Source: a virus. Taken from it: 37,514 nucleotides of DNA. The notes below the pieces were generated by a model. That model was not told the DNA's origin and ran no database searches. It saw only the letters and a list, made by a program, of their open reading frames with translations. Location: positions 1 to 37,514 of the IMG/VR virus record IMGVR_UViG_3300024895_000004; one strand, 5' to 3'. The position numbers and the translations under genes are program-made. Below, piece after piece: positions 29,832 through 37,514 of the stretch (positions are counted from its first letter, which is position 1; each line of letters begins with the position of its first letter).

Positions 29832-30138
29832 TCCTTCTGCGCGATGTATTCTTGACTCTACACAATAACCACCGGTGAATTTTCGGGTTGTTTGTCTGCA
29901 AATAGCTTAATAACCTGAAATACGTTTCTGGCCACATAAATAATGCGAGCGTTCCTCCAAATAAAAGACTCAACCCATCATGAGACTCAAGCACCAGAAA
30001 AGCACCACTCATGGCAGCGCCGGCATATTTGGCAATCATGCAATATCTGGTTTCACCATCTGTTTCTGATGCCAGGTAAATAGCATCAACAACAATATAG
30101 ATGCCTATTAAAATCGTTGCGAAAAATTCAAAGGTCAT
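29812..30138 (-). CDS. Membrane protein of the lysis cluster (holin-like), 108 aa
   Basis: Up to three hydrophobic segments are visible (FEFFATILIGIYIVVDAIYL, YAGAAMSGAFLVL and LLFGGTLALFMW) followed by a basic tail (CRVKNTSRRRID). Size and position right before the endolysin fit a holin or antiholin. It is coupled to the upstream membrane gene by an ATGA overlap. Which of the two is the true holin cannot be told from sequence. Confidence 0.6.
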   Translation of the reverse strand: MTFEFFATILIGIYIVVDAIYLASETDGETRYCMIAKYAGAAMSGAFLVLESHDGLSLLFGGTLALFMWPETYFRLLSYLQTNNPKIHRWLLCRVKNTSRRRIDHEAT

Positions 30139-30503
30139 TTCTTCACCTCTAGTAAATTATATTTGGATGCAATCAGCTGGATTAACCAATCCCTAAACGG
30201 CTTATCAATGACTGCAAATCCCAGAATAAACGCCACCGGGCGCTGAGGAATGTTGCTGATATCCATCCATGAGTGAAATATCCAAACAATTCCATGAACC
30301 ATTACACATGCAATAAACGTCGAGAGAATAATTAACCATATTGATTTGCTAACCTTTAATGCGCTATTCCTGTACACCGCCCAATAGGCACCACCAAATG
30401 CAGTGATGATTACACCTAGCGGCAAGTCGAAAAACGTACTGGTGATTGCAGTCAGAAAAGCCACCAACCAAGGGCTTGTTGCATGTGTAACTGGATCTGG
30501 CAT
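30135..30503 (-). CDS. Membrane protein of the lysis cluster (holin-like), 122 aa
   Basis: It carries about four hydrophobic stretches (PWLVAFLTAITSTFFDLPLG, VIITAFGGAYWAV, IWLIILSTFIACVMVHGIVW and AFILGFAVI). This is consistent with a phage holin family. It is followed by a second small membrane protein and the M23 endolysin. A holin/pinholin pair is a reasonable reading. Confidence 0.6.
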   Translation of the reverse strand: MPDPVTHATSPWLVAFLTAITSTFFDLPLGVIITAFGGAYWAVYRNSALKVSKSIWLIILSTFIACVMVHGIVWIFHSWMDISNIPQRPVAFILGFAVIDKPFRDWLIQLIASKYNLLEVKK

Positions 30504-30564
30504 TTTTTGTACCTTTCTTTTTTGTTAATTAACGCCTATTGACTGGCGCTTAAATCATTAATAA

Positions 30565-31011
30565 TTACTTAATTTTCACCTTCTCAAAATTGAGCATAAG
30601 CAAATGCTGAGGCGTGATTCGATGATAAAACTTGCTATCAAAAGGCTTCTGCCCAGCATGCTTTGCTGCTGCAGCAGCCAATTCCGCACACGACCACTTA
30701 TCATCATCTTGCCAGTTCCGTTTCAATCCAATTCCAATCACCCCCCACCAGTCGTAGCGCTTACCAACCTGAGATAGTGCAAAGTTCTTTGCATCATCAA
30801 ATGATTTAACCGGCAACTCCATCACCAATGCTTTAGAGGCCATTGCCAGGCGGTCATCTATGTTATGCAGCACAACGCCATCCGGAGCAATCGCGCCGAT
30901 CAGGAATTGGTCATGCAGCACAATATCAACATGGCTGTACTCGCTCCATGTTACAAAGCGAATAAACCATGAGCCGATATGCCTACGCCTGGTGAAAAGT
31001 AATTTCATCAT
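30565..31011 (-). CDS. Permuted papain-like (NlpC/P60, YiiX-type) amidase, 148 aa
   Basis: It contains EYSHVDIVLHD near the N-terminus (catalytic His) and KWSCAELAAAAAKHAGQKPF in the second half (catalytic Cys). This inverted order of His before Cys marks the circularly permuted NlpC/P60 group. GKRYDWWGVIGIG is typical. It is located after the tail fibre genes and before the holin-like genes, so a role in lysis or as a virion-associated amidase is plausible. Confidence 0.75.
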   Translation of the reverse strand: MMKLLFTRRRHIGSWFIRFVTWSEYSHVDIVLHDQFLIGAIAPDGVVLHNIDDRLAMASKALVMELPVKSFDDAKNFALSQVGKRYDWWGVIGIGLKRNWQDDDKWSCAELAAAAAKHAGQKPFDSKFYHRITPQHLLMLNFEKVKIK

Positions 31012-31505
31012 TGATAAACAGCAGTAAATCCAGCATCAACGTCATACGCCTGCACCTGTTCAACCGTAGTCAGACCGTTAACCTCGCCAATTTTGCTTTG
31101 TGCTGCTGAAAATAGCGCCCCTTGCTGCGTCAGTGCCGACTGCACAAACTGCTTTGCAATGCCAACAGTAAGGGTTACATATTCACCGCTCAATGTTTTC
31201 CAAGGCGTGGCAATGATGGCTACATCATCTGCTGAGCCAGCCAAGCTCATTTGATTAGCAATCCCATTTAACGCAAGCTGCTGAATCAGGCTTATCTCAT
31301 TGGAGTGATACCAGTAATTGCCAATTTTATGGCCGCCTGATAGCGTCAACTTATCGCGCTTGAGCTTGATTGCTTCGATGCATTCAGATTTAAGTACATC
31401 AAGCGAAGGCTGCGCAGCATCGATCTCTTCCTGAGTGAATGGAACCTCAGTTGTTTCACCTGTTAGCGCATCAGTAATTACGTGAACGTATTGTGTTGTC
31501 ATCAT
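31008..31505 (-). CDS. DUF4376 tail-associated protein, 165 aa
   Basis: It begins with a short domain (VPFTQEEIDAAQPS) and then the DUF4376 pattern: IKLKRDKLTLSGGHKIGNYW, YHSNEISLIQQLALNG, ATPWKTLSGEYVTLTVG. DUF4376 proteins usually follow tail fibre genes and are thought to be fibre chaperones or assembly proteins. The start overlaps the preceding fibre-like gene by 4 bp. Function is not proven. Confidence 0.75.
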   Translation of the reverse strand: MMTTQYVHVITDALTGETTEVPFTQEEIDAAQPSLDVLKSECIEAIKLKRDKLTLSGGHKIGNYWYHSNEISLIQQLALNGIANQMSLAGSADDVAIIATPWKTLSGEYVTLTVGIAKQFVQSALTQQGALFSAAQSKIGEVNGLTTVEQVQAYDVDAGFTAVYQ

Positions 31506-32323
31506 TTAACTCCGTAGACTTTAATTGAACCGGCATCGAACGTGCCGCCTGCGAATGTGATAGATGTTGTTGATGTAGAATATGACGTATCACCAACAGT
31601 CACGCTGGGGGATGCACCAATTACTGCAGAAGTGGTATTAAAAATTCCGTTTGTCAAATTCAGAGTAGAAAATCCATCAATAGCATTCGCTGCAAGACCA
31701 GTGGCAACACAAAATGCCACGCCTCCCAATGTCATTGTTATTGAACCTGCTGTAAATGACACTCCATTAATCACAATATATAACGACACGTAATCTGTAA
31801 GTGTTAAACCAGATAACGTTTGCGTTGTTCCGCTGGTAGTCGTAAGAGTTCCAAGCAAGGTATATGACGGGGTAGCTGCTGTCGGAGCGACAGATTCAAG
31901 ACTCCGGAAGCTGGTTCCATTGCAGGTAATAATTGCCCAATTACCCGCAGTAACAGTTTCCGTAGCTGCACCATTGATAAGTTCCGATGCATTTGGATCA
32001 ATGGTAATGGTGCCTGCTCCGGTATTGACTACAATAAAGCTGAAACCTGCACCAAGCGTAGCTGCTGCCGTCAGCGTCAGCGTAAATGACCCGCTGCAGT
32101 CTATAATTTTGCCCCGATCTGCGGCGACTACTGCATAAGCAGATGTCTTGGTAACTACTTGCCCCCCAAGCGTACCAAGCGCAGCATGTGCCGCATCCAC
32201 GCTGCCTGTAGTCCCTAATAAGCCAGCCAGAAATGCACGCTGGTTGGTCATTGCCGTCTTAAACCCGCCTTCGGTGACGGCCGCACCGGTAAAGTCTGTG
32301 GCGGCTGGTAATGGTGTTGGCAT
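31502..32323 (-). CDS. Tail fibre-like protein, 273 aa
   Basis: A Thr/Ala/Gly-rich beta protein with N-terminal TDFTGAAVTEGGFKTAMTNQ, the attachment-type start often seen in phage tail fibres, then ADRGKIIDCSGSFTLTLTAA and repeated short beta segments. It lies directly after the gpJ-like gene and before DUF4376, so it probably forms a side or tip fibre. It is not a DGR target: no TR-like sequence was seen in it. Confidence 0.65.
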   Translation of the reverse strand: MPTPLPAATDFTGAAVTEGGFKTAMTNQRAFLAGLLGTTGSVDAAHAALGTLGGQVVTKTSAYAVVAADRGKIIDCSGSFTLTLTAAATLGAGFSFIVVNTGAGTITIDPNASELINGAATETVTAGNWAIITCNGTSFRSLESVAPTAATPSYTLLGTLTTTSGTTQTLSGLTLTDYVSLYIVINGVSFTAGSITMTLGGVAFCVATGLAANAIDGFSTLNLTNGIFNTTSAVIGASPSVTVGDTSYSTSTTSITFAGGTFDAGSIKVYGVK

Positions 32324-32324
32324 T

Positions 32325-35213
32325 TTAATATCTCCACATTAAAGTGGTATCGACTGCATCCCACATCAGGTTGCTATCGGTACCGCTGTACATATAAGCA
32401 GCATTACTGCCGTAATTAATCTCTACCCACGAGCCGCGCACCGCACCAACACCGGCCACCCTCACCTGTGTTCGTGCGCCATAGGGTGCAACAGTGGTGT
32501 AATTTGCAACGGAGGTCTCGCCTACCCGCGTCCAGCCATTGCCGGAATCAGACACTTCAATCAGATAGTGATCTGCGCCCGCTGCAGGCTGCCAGGATAA
32601 AAACATCTTTTCTGCCGCATTCGGGTCAGAGCGTGCCATCAACCCTGCAATTTCAGGAACCGTGATGCGCGTCTCAAGCTGCCACGCAGTCTCGCTTGGC
32701 GGAGTACCTGTATCCGCCGTATGCACAGCATCTGACTCCACTACAGCGCTAATCTCCACACGCTCCAGGCTACGCGGTTTTATGCCAAGCACTTTCGCCT
32801 CGATATACATGGCATCAGCTGCGCCAAATGCAAAGTGCGTGCGTTCCCTGGTTAAACCAATATCAGGCGTAATACCTGGCGCCACTGTGAAAACTACGTG
32901 ATAGGCATCCACGCCAGCAGTCACGGCAATTGGCCCGTCCACAGAACCATCTCTCTTACGCATTGCCATGTAATGAATGCCCGCACCGAACGTCACTGGC
33001 TCAGATAGCGTCGCAATCATGTTGGTAGAATCCCATGCAGTAAGCTCGCCAGACACCCCCCATTGCGGCATATCATGTTGCACAGCAATCAGATCGCCGA
33101 CACTAGGAATAAATCCCTCCATCTCAGTCTGGAATGACAGCATGCGACGGCGGTAGCGATTAGCGGCAGCCATATACATACCTTCACGCCAGGCGTGGTT
33201 ACGGTCAGAGCATCCAAACAACTGACGTTTTGCAACAGTAGATTCCGTTGATCCAGGCAGCGCTGCACGTACCTGCTTTGGCTGAAACGTACCGTTGTCC
33301 CAATACTCGATATCTACAGCATCAGCCGTCTCTTCATTCGGGAATAGATACGAAAGCTTGAATGTGTTTTTGACAATGTTGCGCATGGTGAACATGGCAA
33401 CCGGCGTCACTTCCGCACTATCGCGAGAAATATAGACCGCACCGCCCTGGATATAAGGTAATGCCCTACCGCAACGTGCAATTTGAGATAAAGATTCCCA
33501 GCATGGTTGCTGAGCGTCATAGATCGCATCAAAATTATCACCGCGGCTTGCCAGTGTAGTTGCCAATGAAAGCAGGCCATCTGGATCGATACGGGTGCTT
33601 GATAGCTGCATGCCATAGCTGGCCGTGCAAATATCAGCGATTGCCCACGCCGGGTTTCTGGTCGCAACGGCACTGCTCCAGGTAGTACCATTCCATGTTG
33701 GTAGTTTACGTGTAGAAACCACATTGATACGTCGACTGGACTGTGCGCTCAATTGGTTAGAGGCCCGCATTTTCAATGCCAGGACAGTAATGTTTCCATA
33801 ATTTTGAGAACCCGGCATGTAAGAACGTAATCCAGCCCAGGCAATATCATTACCGGTACGGGTGTCTGTATCCTTTACACTGGTGCGCGCAAAACGCGCC
33901 TCATATCGAGCAGAGGCGACAGACGACCTATAAGAAATCCTCTGCGGTGTCGTAGTGGCCTTTGAAATAGCGTCGCCTACTACAGTCGTCCAGCTACCGA
34001 CCGGAGTACCAAGATCATCTACTTCCCGTACCTGCGCAACAAAATCAATAGTACGCGCATCAAGCCCACCATTATCATTTGCATAGTAAAGGCCGCGTGG
34101 CAGCACAATATCAAATCCAATTGCATTGGCATAAGTGCCAGCCGTATTTGCAACAAATGGGCCAATAACATCGCCAATCGCTACGTTTCCTGATGTTGTC
34201 GCAGATGCAGCAGCCACTGTGAAAGTATTTGCTGTTGGAGTAGATGCAATGGTATAAAATCCTTCAGGTGCAGTGCCACTGGTAAATTTTAAGTACTTGA
34301 CCTGACCAACGACAAAACCATGGTCATTGCGCGTCACAGTTATCACCGTCAGGGTCTGTGAATACGTTCCAGACACACAACCACCTTCTTGGCCAGTCAC
34401 CTCGACAGAGTTGATGACATTGGAGGGATAGAGCGTAACACTCTGGTTATAGCAGATCTGGTACTGAATCTCTTCAAAAGCACCAGCTGCATCATAAATG
34501 CCACCATCCTCGATAGCAGATGACTCAATGACCGTATCTTCTAGCCTGATCTGCTCGATATCGTACTCGCCCTGCCCGACTACAAAAAGCTGGTACAAAT
34601 ACTGCTCATTACCGGCATACTCGGTGTATGGCTGCGCGCCAAAATCAGGATAGATCATGTTGCGACCATACATGACCGGAATAGGCTGGCCGATACGCGC
34701 CTGGTTACCCTGCCCTGCAAGATTGTAGGTAGGAGATGCCGCCTGCAGCGATTTCATCGACCGCTGTGATGCGGACGGACTTGGATCCGGTATCAGCGCA
34801 TTAACCATCATCTTAAGGCCAAAGCCCACAGCAGCGCCGATGAACTCACCCATTGCAAATGTACTGCCAAATGCGCCTAATCCAACCCCTGCCTGCATAA
34901 GTCCTTGAGCAAACGCCTGTCCAATCCCTGGCGCTACGTATGCAATTGCAATCGCCAGGATAATCTTCAGCGGATTTGAACCACCGCCACCGCCTTGCGG
35001 TAGCGTGATGAAAGCCAGCGTGTCGCCATCTTTAAGCGAGCGATGCCAACCTTTGTTTTTACGCAATAATGGCGCGCCATTTAACAGGCAGATAAAGGGC
35101 TGCTCGGTTTTAGGTGCCAGCTTATCAATACGGCGGCGGCGGCGAATCTGCACCACTTTTCGATTTCGTGAAGGCCGGAACGGATTATGCGCATAGACAA
35201 CGGTAGCCAGCAT
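32325..35213 (-). CDS. Tip attachment protein J-like (with gpI-like N-terminus), 962 aa
   Basis: Residues about 1-80 look like the gpI beta-grasp (FICLLNGAPLLRKNKGWHRS, then LKDGDTLAFITLPQGGGGG). A hydrophobic Gly/Ala-rich segment follows (IILAIAIAYVAPGIGQAFAQ), then gpJ-type body: AGQGNQARIGQPIPVMYGRN and DIEQIRLEDT, ending in fibronectin-III-like repeats (KMFLSWQPAAGADHYLIEVS). The protein forms the central fibre that contacts the host receptor. gpI-J fusions of this type are common in other phages. Confidence 0.9.
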   Translation of the reverse strand: MLATVVYAHNPFRPSRNRKVVQIRRRRRIDKLAPKTEQPFICLLNGAPLLRKNKGWHRSLKDGDTLAFITLPQGGGGGSNPLKIILAIAIAYVAPGIGQAFAQGLMQAGVGLGAFGSTFAMGEFIGAAVGFGLKMMVNALIPDPSPSASQRSMKSLQAASPTYNLAGQGNQARIGQPIPVMYGRNMIYPDFGAQPYTEYAGNEQYLYQLFVVGQGEYDIEQIRLEDTVIESSAIEDGGIYDAAGAFEEIQYQICYNQSVTLYPSNVINSVEVTGQEGGCVSGTYSQTLTVITVTRNDHGFVVGQVKYLKFTSGTAPEGFYTIASTPTANTFTVAAASATTSGNVAIGDVIGPFVANTAGTYANAIGFDIVLPRGLYYANDNGGLDARTIDFVAQVREVDDLGTPVGSWTTVVGDAISKATTTPQRISYRSSVASARYEARFARTSVKDTDTRTGNDIAWAGLRSYMPGSQNYGNITVLALKMRASNQLSAQSSRRINVVSTRKLPTWNGTTWSSAVATRNPAWAIADICTASYGMQLSSTRIDPDGLLSLATTLASRGDNFDAIYDAQQPCWESLSQIARCGRALPYIQGGAVYISRDSAEVTPVAMFTMRNIVKNTFKLSYLFPNEETADAVDIEYWDNGTFQPKQVRAALPGSTESTVAKRQLFGCSDRNHAWREGMYMAAANRYRRRMLSFQTEMEGFIPSVGDLIAVQHDMPQWGVSGELTAWDSTNMIATLSEPVTFGAGIHYMAMRKRDGSVDGPIAVTAGVDAYHVVFTVAPGITPDIGLTRERTHFAFGAADAMYIEAKVLGIKPRSLERVEISAVVESDAVHTADTGTPPSETAWQLETRITVPEIAGLMARSDPNAAEKMFLSWQPAAGADHYLIEVSDSGNGWTRVGETSVANYTTVAPYGARTQVRVAGVGAVRGSWVEINYGSNAAYMYSGTDSNLMWDAVDTTLMWRY

Positions 35214-35587
35214 TATTTCACCGCCCGATAATATCCGGTCACGTTATAGGGGAACCCCTTCAAAGCACGCAGGCTGCTGAATACAACTCCGGTACCGCGT
35301 ACACAATGCAGAACGCCATCATTAACCCAGACTCCGACATGTGTAGGCTGTCTTGATTGTGACATCAGCACAGCATCACCATCGGCCGGAAGCTGTATTT
35401 CAATCCAGTTATCACGCTCATCATGCTCAGTAAAAGCACGCACACAGGCCATAGTATTGAAACTATCAACATCAATAGCAGGAACATCACGCTGAAACTT
35501 TTCACGCTGTACACGCCGAAAAAACGCCCAGCAGTCATGCTCGCCATGTATCCAGGGATGACCGAGATATTCACGAATCCACATCAT
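35213..35587 (-). CDS. NlpC/P60-type tail assembly protein (gpK-like), 124 aa
   Basis: It has EHDCWAFFRRVQREKF with the catalytic Cys, and QPTHVGVWVNDGVLHC with the catalytic His. In lambda, gpK is a tail-tip peptidase thought to cut murein during DNA entry. Its length is that of the NlpC part alone. It overlaps the gpJ start by one base (TAATG) and the upstream DUF1833 gene by 4 bp. Confidence 0.85.
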   Translation of the reverse strand: MMWIREYLGHPWIHGEHDCWAFFRRVQREKFQRDVPAIDVDSFNTMACVRAFTEHDERDNWIEIQLPADGDAVLMSQSRQPTHVGVWVNDGVLHCVRGTGVVFSSLRALKGFPYNVTGYYRAVK

Positions 35588-36111
35588 ATTGTCAGCAGCC
35601 CAGGGAAACGCGTGAGATCGTAAACGTCACGCGGGAAAGGTTTATTTGCAAAGTCACCAAAACCGCAGCGCGCGGTGATACTGAAAATATCAGCCTCAAC
35701 ATCACGCACAACCATCGTGAGTGGAGGATCCATTTGCGGGCTGGATAAATCGCTTGCCAAGTATGGACGATAAGTAACTTCAATCAGATCGGATGAATTG
35801 GCAGCCTGGTCCATGTACATCAGCACCTCACGGCTGACGTTATCAATCGTGATAAGCAGTTCTGGGCTAGGGCCAGTAGTTACATCCGGCAACTCAAGAT
35901 CAAAAGCAAAGCCAACGAAAGTGACTGCCGTAGATGGATCAAGCGGAGCAGAAGCCTCCAGTGTTGCCGTAATATCCTGCTTATCACGTACCACGCGCAA
36001 TGGTGTTGTAAATGATGGATGACGGAACTCAAGTGTATGAATGACCACTTCACCAGCTGGAGCGCTTGCATAAGCTTCCGCTATTGCTGCAGATAAACTA
36101 GGATCAGGCAC
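35584..36111 (-). CDS. DUF1833 minor tail protein (gpL-like position), 175 aa
   Basis: The N-terminus (EVVIHTLEFRHPSFTTPLRV, VRDKQDITATLE) and central VTFVGFAFDLELPDVTTGPS, with IDNVSREVLMYMD, are typical of DUF1833. C-terminal GFGDFANKPFPRDVYDLTRF matches gpL/DUF1833 ends. It is part of the tail tip between gpM and gpK equivalents. It overlaps the next gene by 4 bp. Confidence 0.85.
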   Translation of the reverse strand: MPDPSLSAAIAEAYASAPAGEVVIHTLEFRHPSFTTPLRVVRDKQDITATLEASAPLDPSTAVTFVGFAFDLELPDVTTGPSPELLITIDNVSREVLMYMDQAANSSDLIEVTYRPYLASDLSSPQMDPPLTMVVRDVEADIFSITARCGFGDFANKPFPRDVYDLTRFPGLLTI

Positions 36112-36460
36112 CGCGCACCTCTACCTTTGCTGTTACCTGCCAGTTTGGCCCGGATAACCTTGAATATTCGTATGGCGAAATAAACCTGCATTCATAGTTA
36201 GCAATGCCGTCGCCAACATCCACATCCATAGTGAACCAGTCTGCACCACCATGAATATCTGCATTATAAAAAGACTTAAAAATAGTCATTTCTGCGGCCG
36301 TTAATGCCCAGCTCATATTCAACTGGTGAGGCGCTGCAGTAAACCTTGAGCGCTGCCGCTGTGTACCAGACTCCATTTCAGTCCGTACAAAGGTCTGAGC
36401 AGGACTGCCGCTATAACTGGATGCTTGAGGCTTAGGCAGGGTTGATGGAAAGGCCGACAT
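36104..36460 (-). CDS. Minor tail protein gpM-like, 118 aa
   Basis: It contains FTAAPHQLNMSWALTAAEMT with the TAAEM helix and FKSFYNADIHGGADWFTM, and a basic RQRSRF turn, as in gpM-type tail-tip proteins. It ends WQVTAKVEVRGA. It sits between tape measure and DUF1833, as gpM does in lambda. Start overlaps the tape measure stop (36460). Confidence 0.7.
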   Translation of the reverse strand: MSAFPSTLPKPQASSYSGSPAQTFVRTEMESGTQRQRSRFTAAPHQLNMSWALTAAEMTIFKSFYNADIHGGADWFTMDVDVGDGIANYECRFISPYEYSRLSGPNWQVTAKVEVRGA

Positions 36461-37514
36461 TAAAAACCTCCAGAAACACGGTTTAAGCCATAACGACGTT
36501 CGAGTGTTGGTGCAATGCCGGTACCACGAGAAATATCACGGTTCATCACGCCATACAGTTGCTCAACGATGACTTTAATATTCATGCTGCCATCCGCTCC
36601 TTGCTCCTGCTGCACGCTGGCTTTAGTACCAGCGGCCTCAAACACATTGACCGTGACATTATTGCCGCCGCCTGAAACACCAAGCTTGCCATCGCTGCCA
36701 CGTGACAATGGGAGAATGGCTTCCGGGCCTGCCTCACCCATCAGACCGGTACCTTTTGCAAACGGGAAAATAGTAGGACTACTTACGATACTGCCTGAAT
36801 AGGCTGAAATGCCAGCGCCGGAATAAACACCGCCATCGGCATTGGCAACCATGCCACCCAGCCAATCAGACAATGGGTTAATGACCAGGCTATCCAGTCC
36901 TTTCATAAGCGGATCCGTGATAAACCTGCGTGCGAGCATCCGCTCTATATCCTGAGCCAAACCTTGCAATACACTTGAAAAATTCTCACCACCAGCGATC
37001 GCATCTTCAAACGCGCTACTGAAAGTGGCGCCAAGGTCTTTCATAAAACCTTTAGAGCTACTTGCGCTATCAGCAATCGATCTCTGCGCAGCTGAATATC
37101 GATCCTCTTCTGCCTGTAGCAGCAAATCTATATCATCCTGCTCACCTTCCATTATTGAGATTCGGCTCACTCGACGATCATGCTCGACTTTCAGCTGCGC
37201 CTCAGCGCGCTCTTTATCGTCCTTAATCAACGCAATATTCATATCTTCAGTTTCCTGAAGGATCGCATCATAAGCATCTGAAATTGTTTTTGATTGTGCT
37301 GCAGCGGCCTGCTCGTATTGCAACGTCAGTTCCATCATTGAGTTTGTACGCTCAAGCTCAATCGCAAAATCCTCACTGGCTTTTGTCTGATCGATAATTC
37401 CTTGCAGGTATGTCTTAACACCTGCATCCAATGCAGTGTAAGCATCAAGTTGATCTTGAAGTTTTTCCGAAACAGACTGAGCCGGAGCTTCCAGCTGCTG
37501 AAATGACTGCATCA
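36460..37514 (-). CDS. Tape measure protein, C-terminal part (continues from base 1)
   Basis: This is the rest of the 714-aa tape measure. It contains a long helical region (AAAAQSKTISDAYDAILQET), charged repeats, and a lambda-type C-terminal segment (SSKGFMKDLGATFSSAFEDA, then MLARRFITDPLMKGLDSL). It is followed by a Gly-rich section with AEAILPLSRGSDGKLG-type residues (the actual run reads EAILPLSRGSDGKLG). Bases 37388-37514 duplicate 1-127. The apparent start at 37512 is internal to the full frame, not a real start. Confidence 0.9.
   Translation of the reverse strand, partial: MQSFQQLEAPAQSVSEKLQDQLDAYTALDAGVKTYLQGIIDQTKASEDFAIELERTNSMMELTLQYEQAAAAQSKTISDAYDAILQETEDMNIALIKDDKERAEAQLKVEHDRRVSRISIMEGEQDDIDLLLQAEEDRYSAAQRSIADSASSSKGFMKDLGATFSSAFEDAIAGGENFSSVLQGLAQDIERMLARRFITDPLMKGLDSLVINPLSDWLGGMVANADGGVYSGAGISAYSGSIVSSPTIFPFAKGTGLMGEAGPEAILPLSRGSDGKLGVSGGGNNVTVNVFEAAGTKASVQQEQGADGSMNIKVIVEQLYGVMNRDISRGTGIAPTLERRYGLNRVSGGF
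37388..37514. repeat. Terminal direct repeat, copy 2
   Basis: Identical to bases 1-127. See copy 1; it should be removed when the genome is circularised. Confidence 0.95.

Noticed and set aside
31502-35213. DGR variable region in the tail fibre or gpJ-like genes
   Set aside because: No sequence like the template core (GGGGCGGCT...TGCCGGCGTGTTC) was found there. VRs are confined to the three early-operon targets.

Overview
The window is a complete temperate siphovirus genome, probably of a Gram-negative proteobacterial host. Bases 1-127 recur exactly at 37388-37514, so the contig is circular with a unit of about 37,387 bp, and the tape measure gene crosses the ends. The siphovirus call rests on a lambda-type tape measure, a gpJ-like tip protein, a gpK-like NlpC protein, a gpW/portal/GpA terminase set and a frameshifted tail chaperone. 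The Gram-negative call rests on an M23 endolysin with nested Rz/Rz1 spanins. The temperate call rests on a CI-type S24 repressor, a Cro-like protein, a CII-like protein, Xis, a tyrosine integrase and an attP resembling a tmRNA/tRNA 3' end.

Minus strand (16114 down to 1, then 37387 down to 28519): Cro-like repressor, CII-like regulator, DnaB helicase, a winged-helix replication protein, terminase small and large subunits, a Mor-family regulator, gpW, portal, a ClpP-protease/major-capsid fusion, a DUF2190 decoration protein, head-tail joining proteins, tail tube, tail chaperone with a canonical A AAA AAC slip site, tape measure, baseplate/tip proteins, a fibre-like protein, a permuted-papain-like amidase, two small membrane proteins, an M23 endolysin, a DUF6527 protein and the spanins. 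A two-gene plus-strand cassette (15180-15808) interrupts the cro-cII interval.

Immunity region (16114-17510): cI and a translationally coupled lipoprotein lie between two operator clusters. Five 17-bp operators share the form ATTAGC-N5-GCTAAT. Three sit between cro and cI and two sit on a strong promoter (TTGACA-17-TAATCT) that drives the plus-strand operon. The cro promoter places its start point on the A of the ATG, so cro mRNA is predicted to be leaderless.

Plus-strand operon (17510-27563): small phage genes plus a diversity-generating retroelement (DGR). Three paralogous C-type-lectin/FGE-fold targets each end in a 114-bp variable region, and each is followed by a conserved stem-loop. 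The core cassette is a 267-aa protein that looks like a MutS-domain-I/Avd fusion, one template repeat at 24132-24245, a Dam-type adenine methyltransferase whose open frame contains the template, and a DGR reverse transcriptase with IGNLSSQ and YVDD. Template-to-variable differences fall at 27 template adenines, with two exceptions at non-adenine positions. Xis and Int follow. Unlike classical phage DGRs, the targets are in the repressor-controlled early/integration operon and not with the tail genes.

Beyond attP (27564-28458): a noncoding stretch with attP arm-type repeats, then a promoter and a roughly 270-nt structured leader that ends in a hairpin occluding the ribosome binding site of a stand-alone Cas2-fold (SinR-like) protein. 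This looks like a separately expressed lysogenic accessory module.
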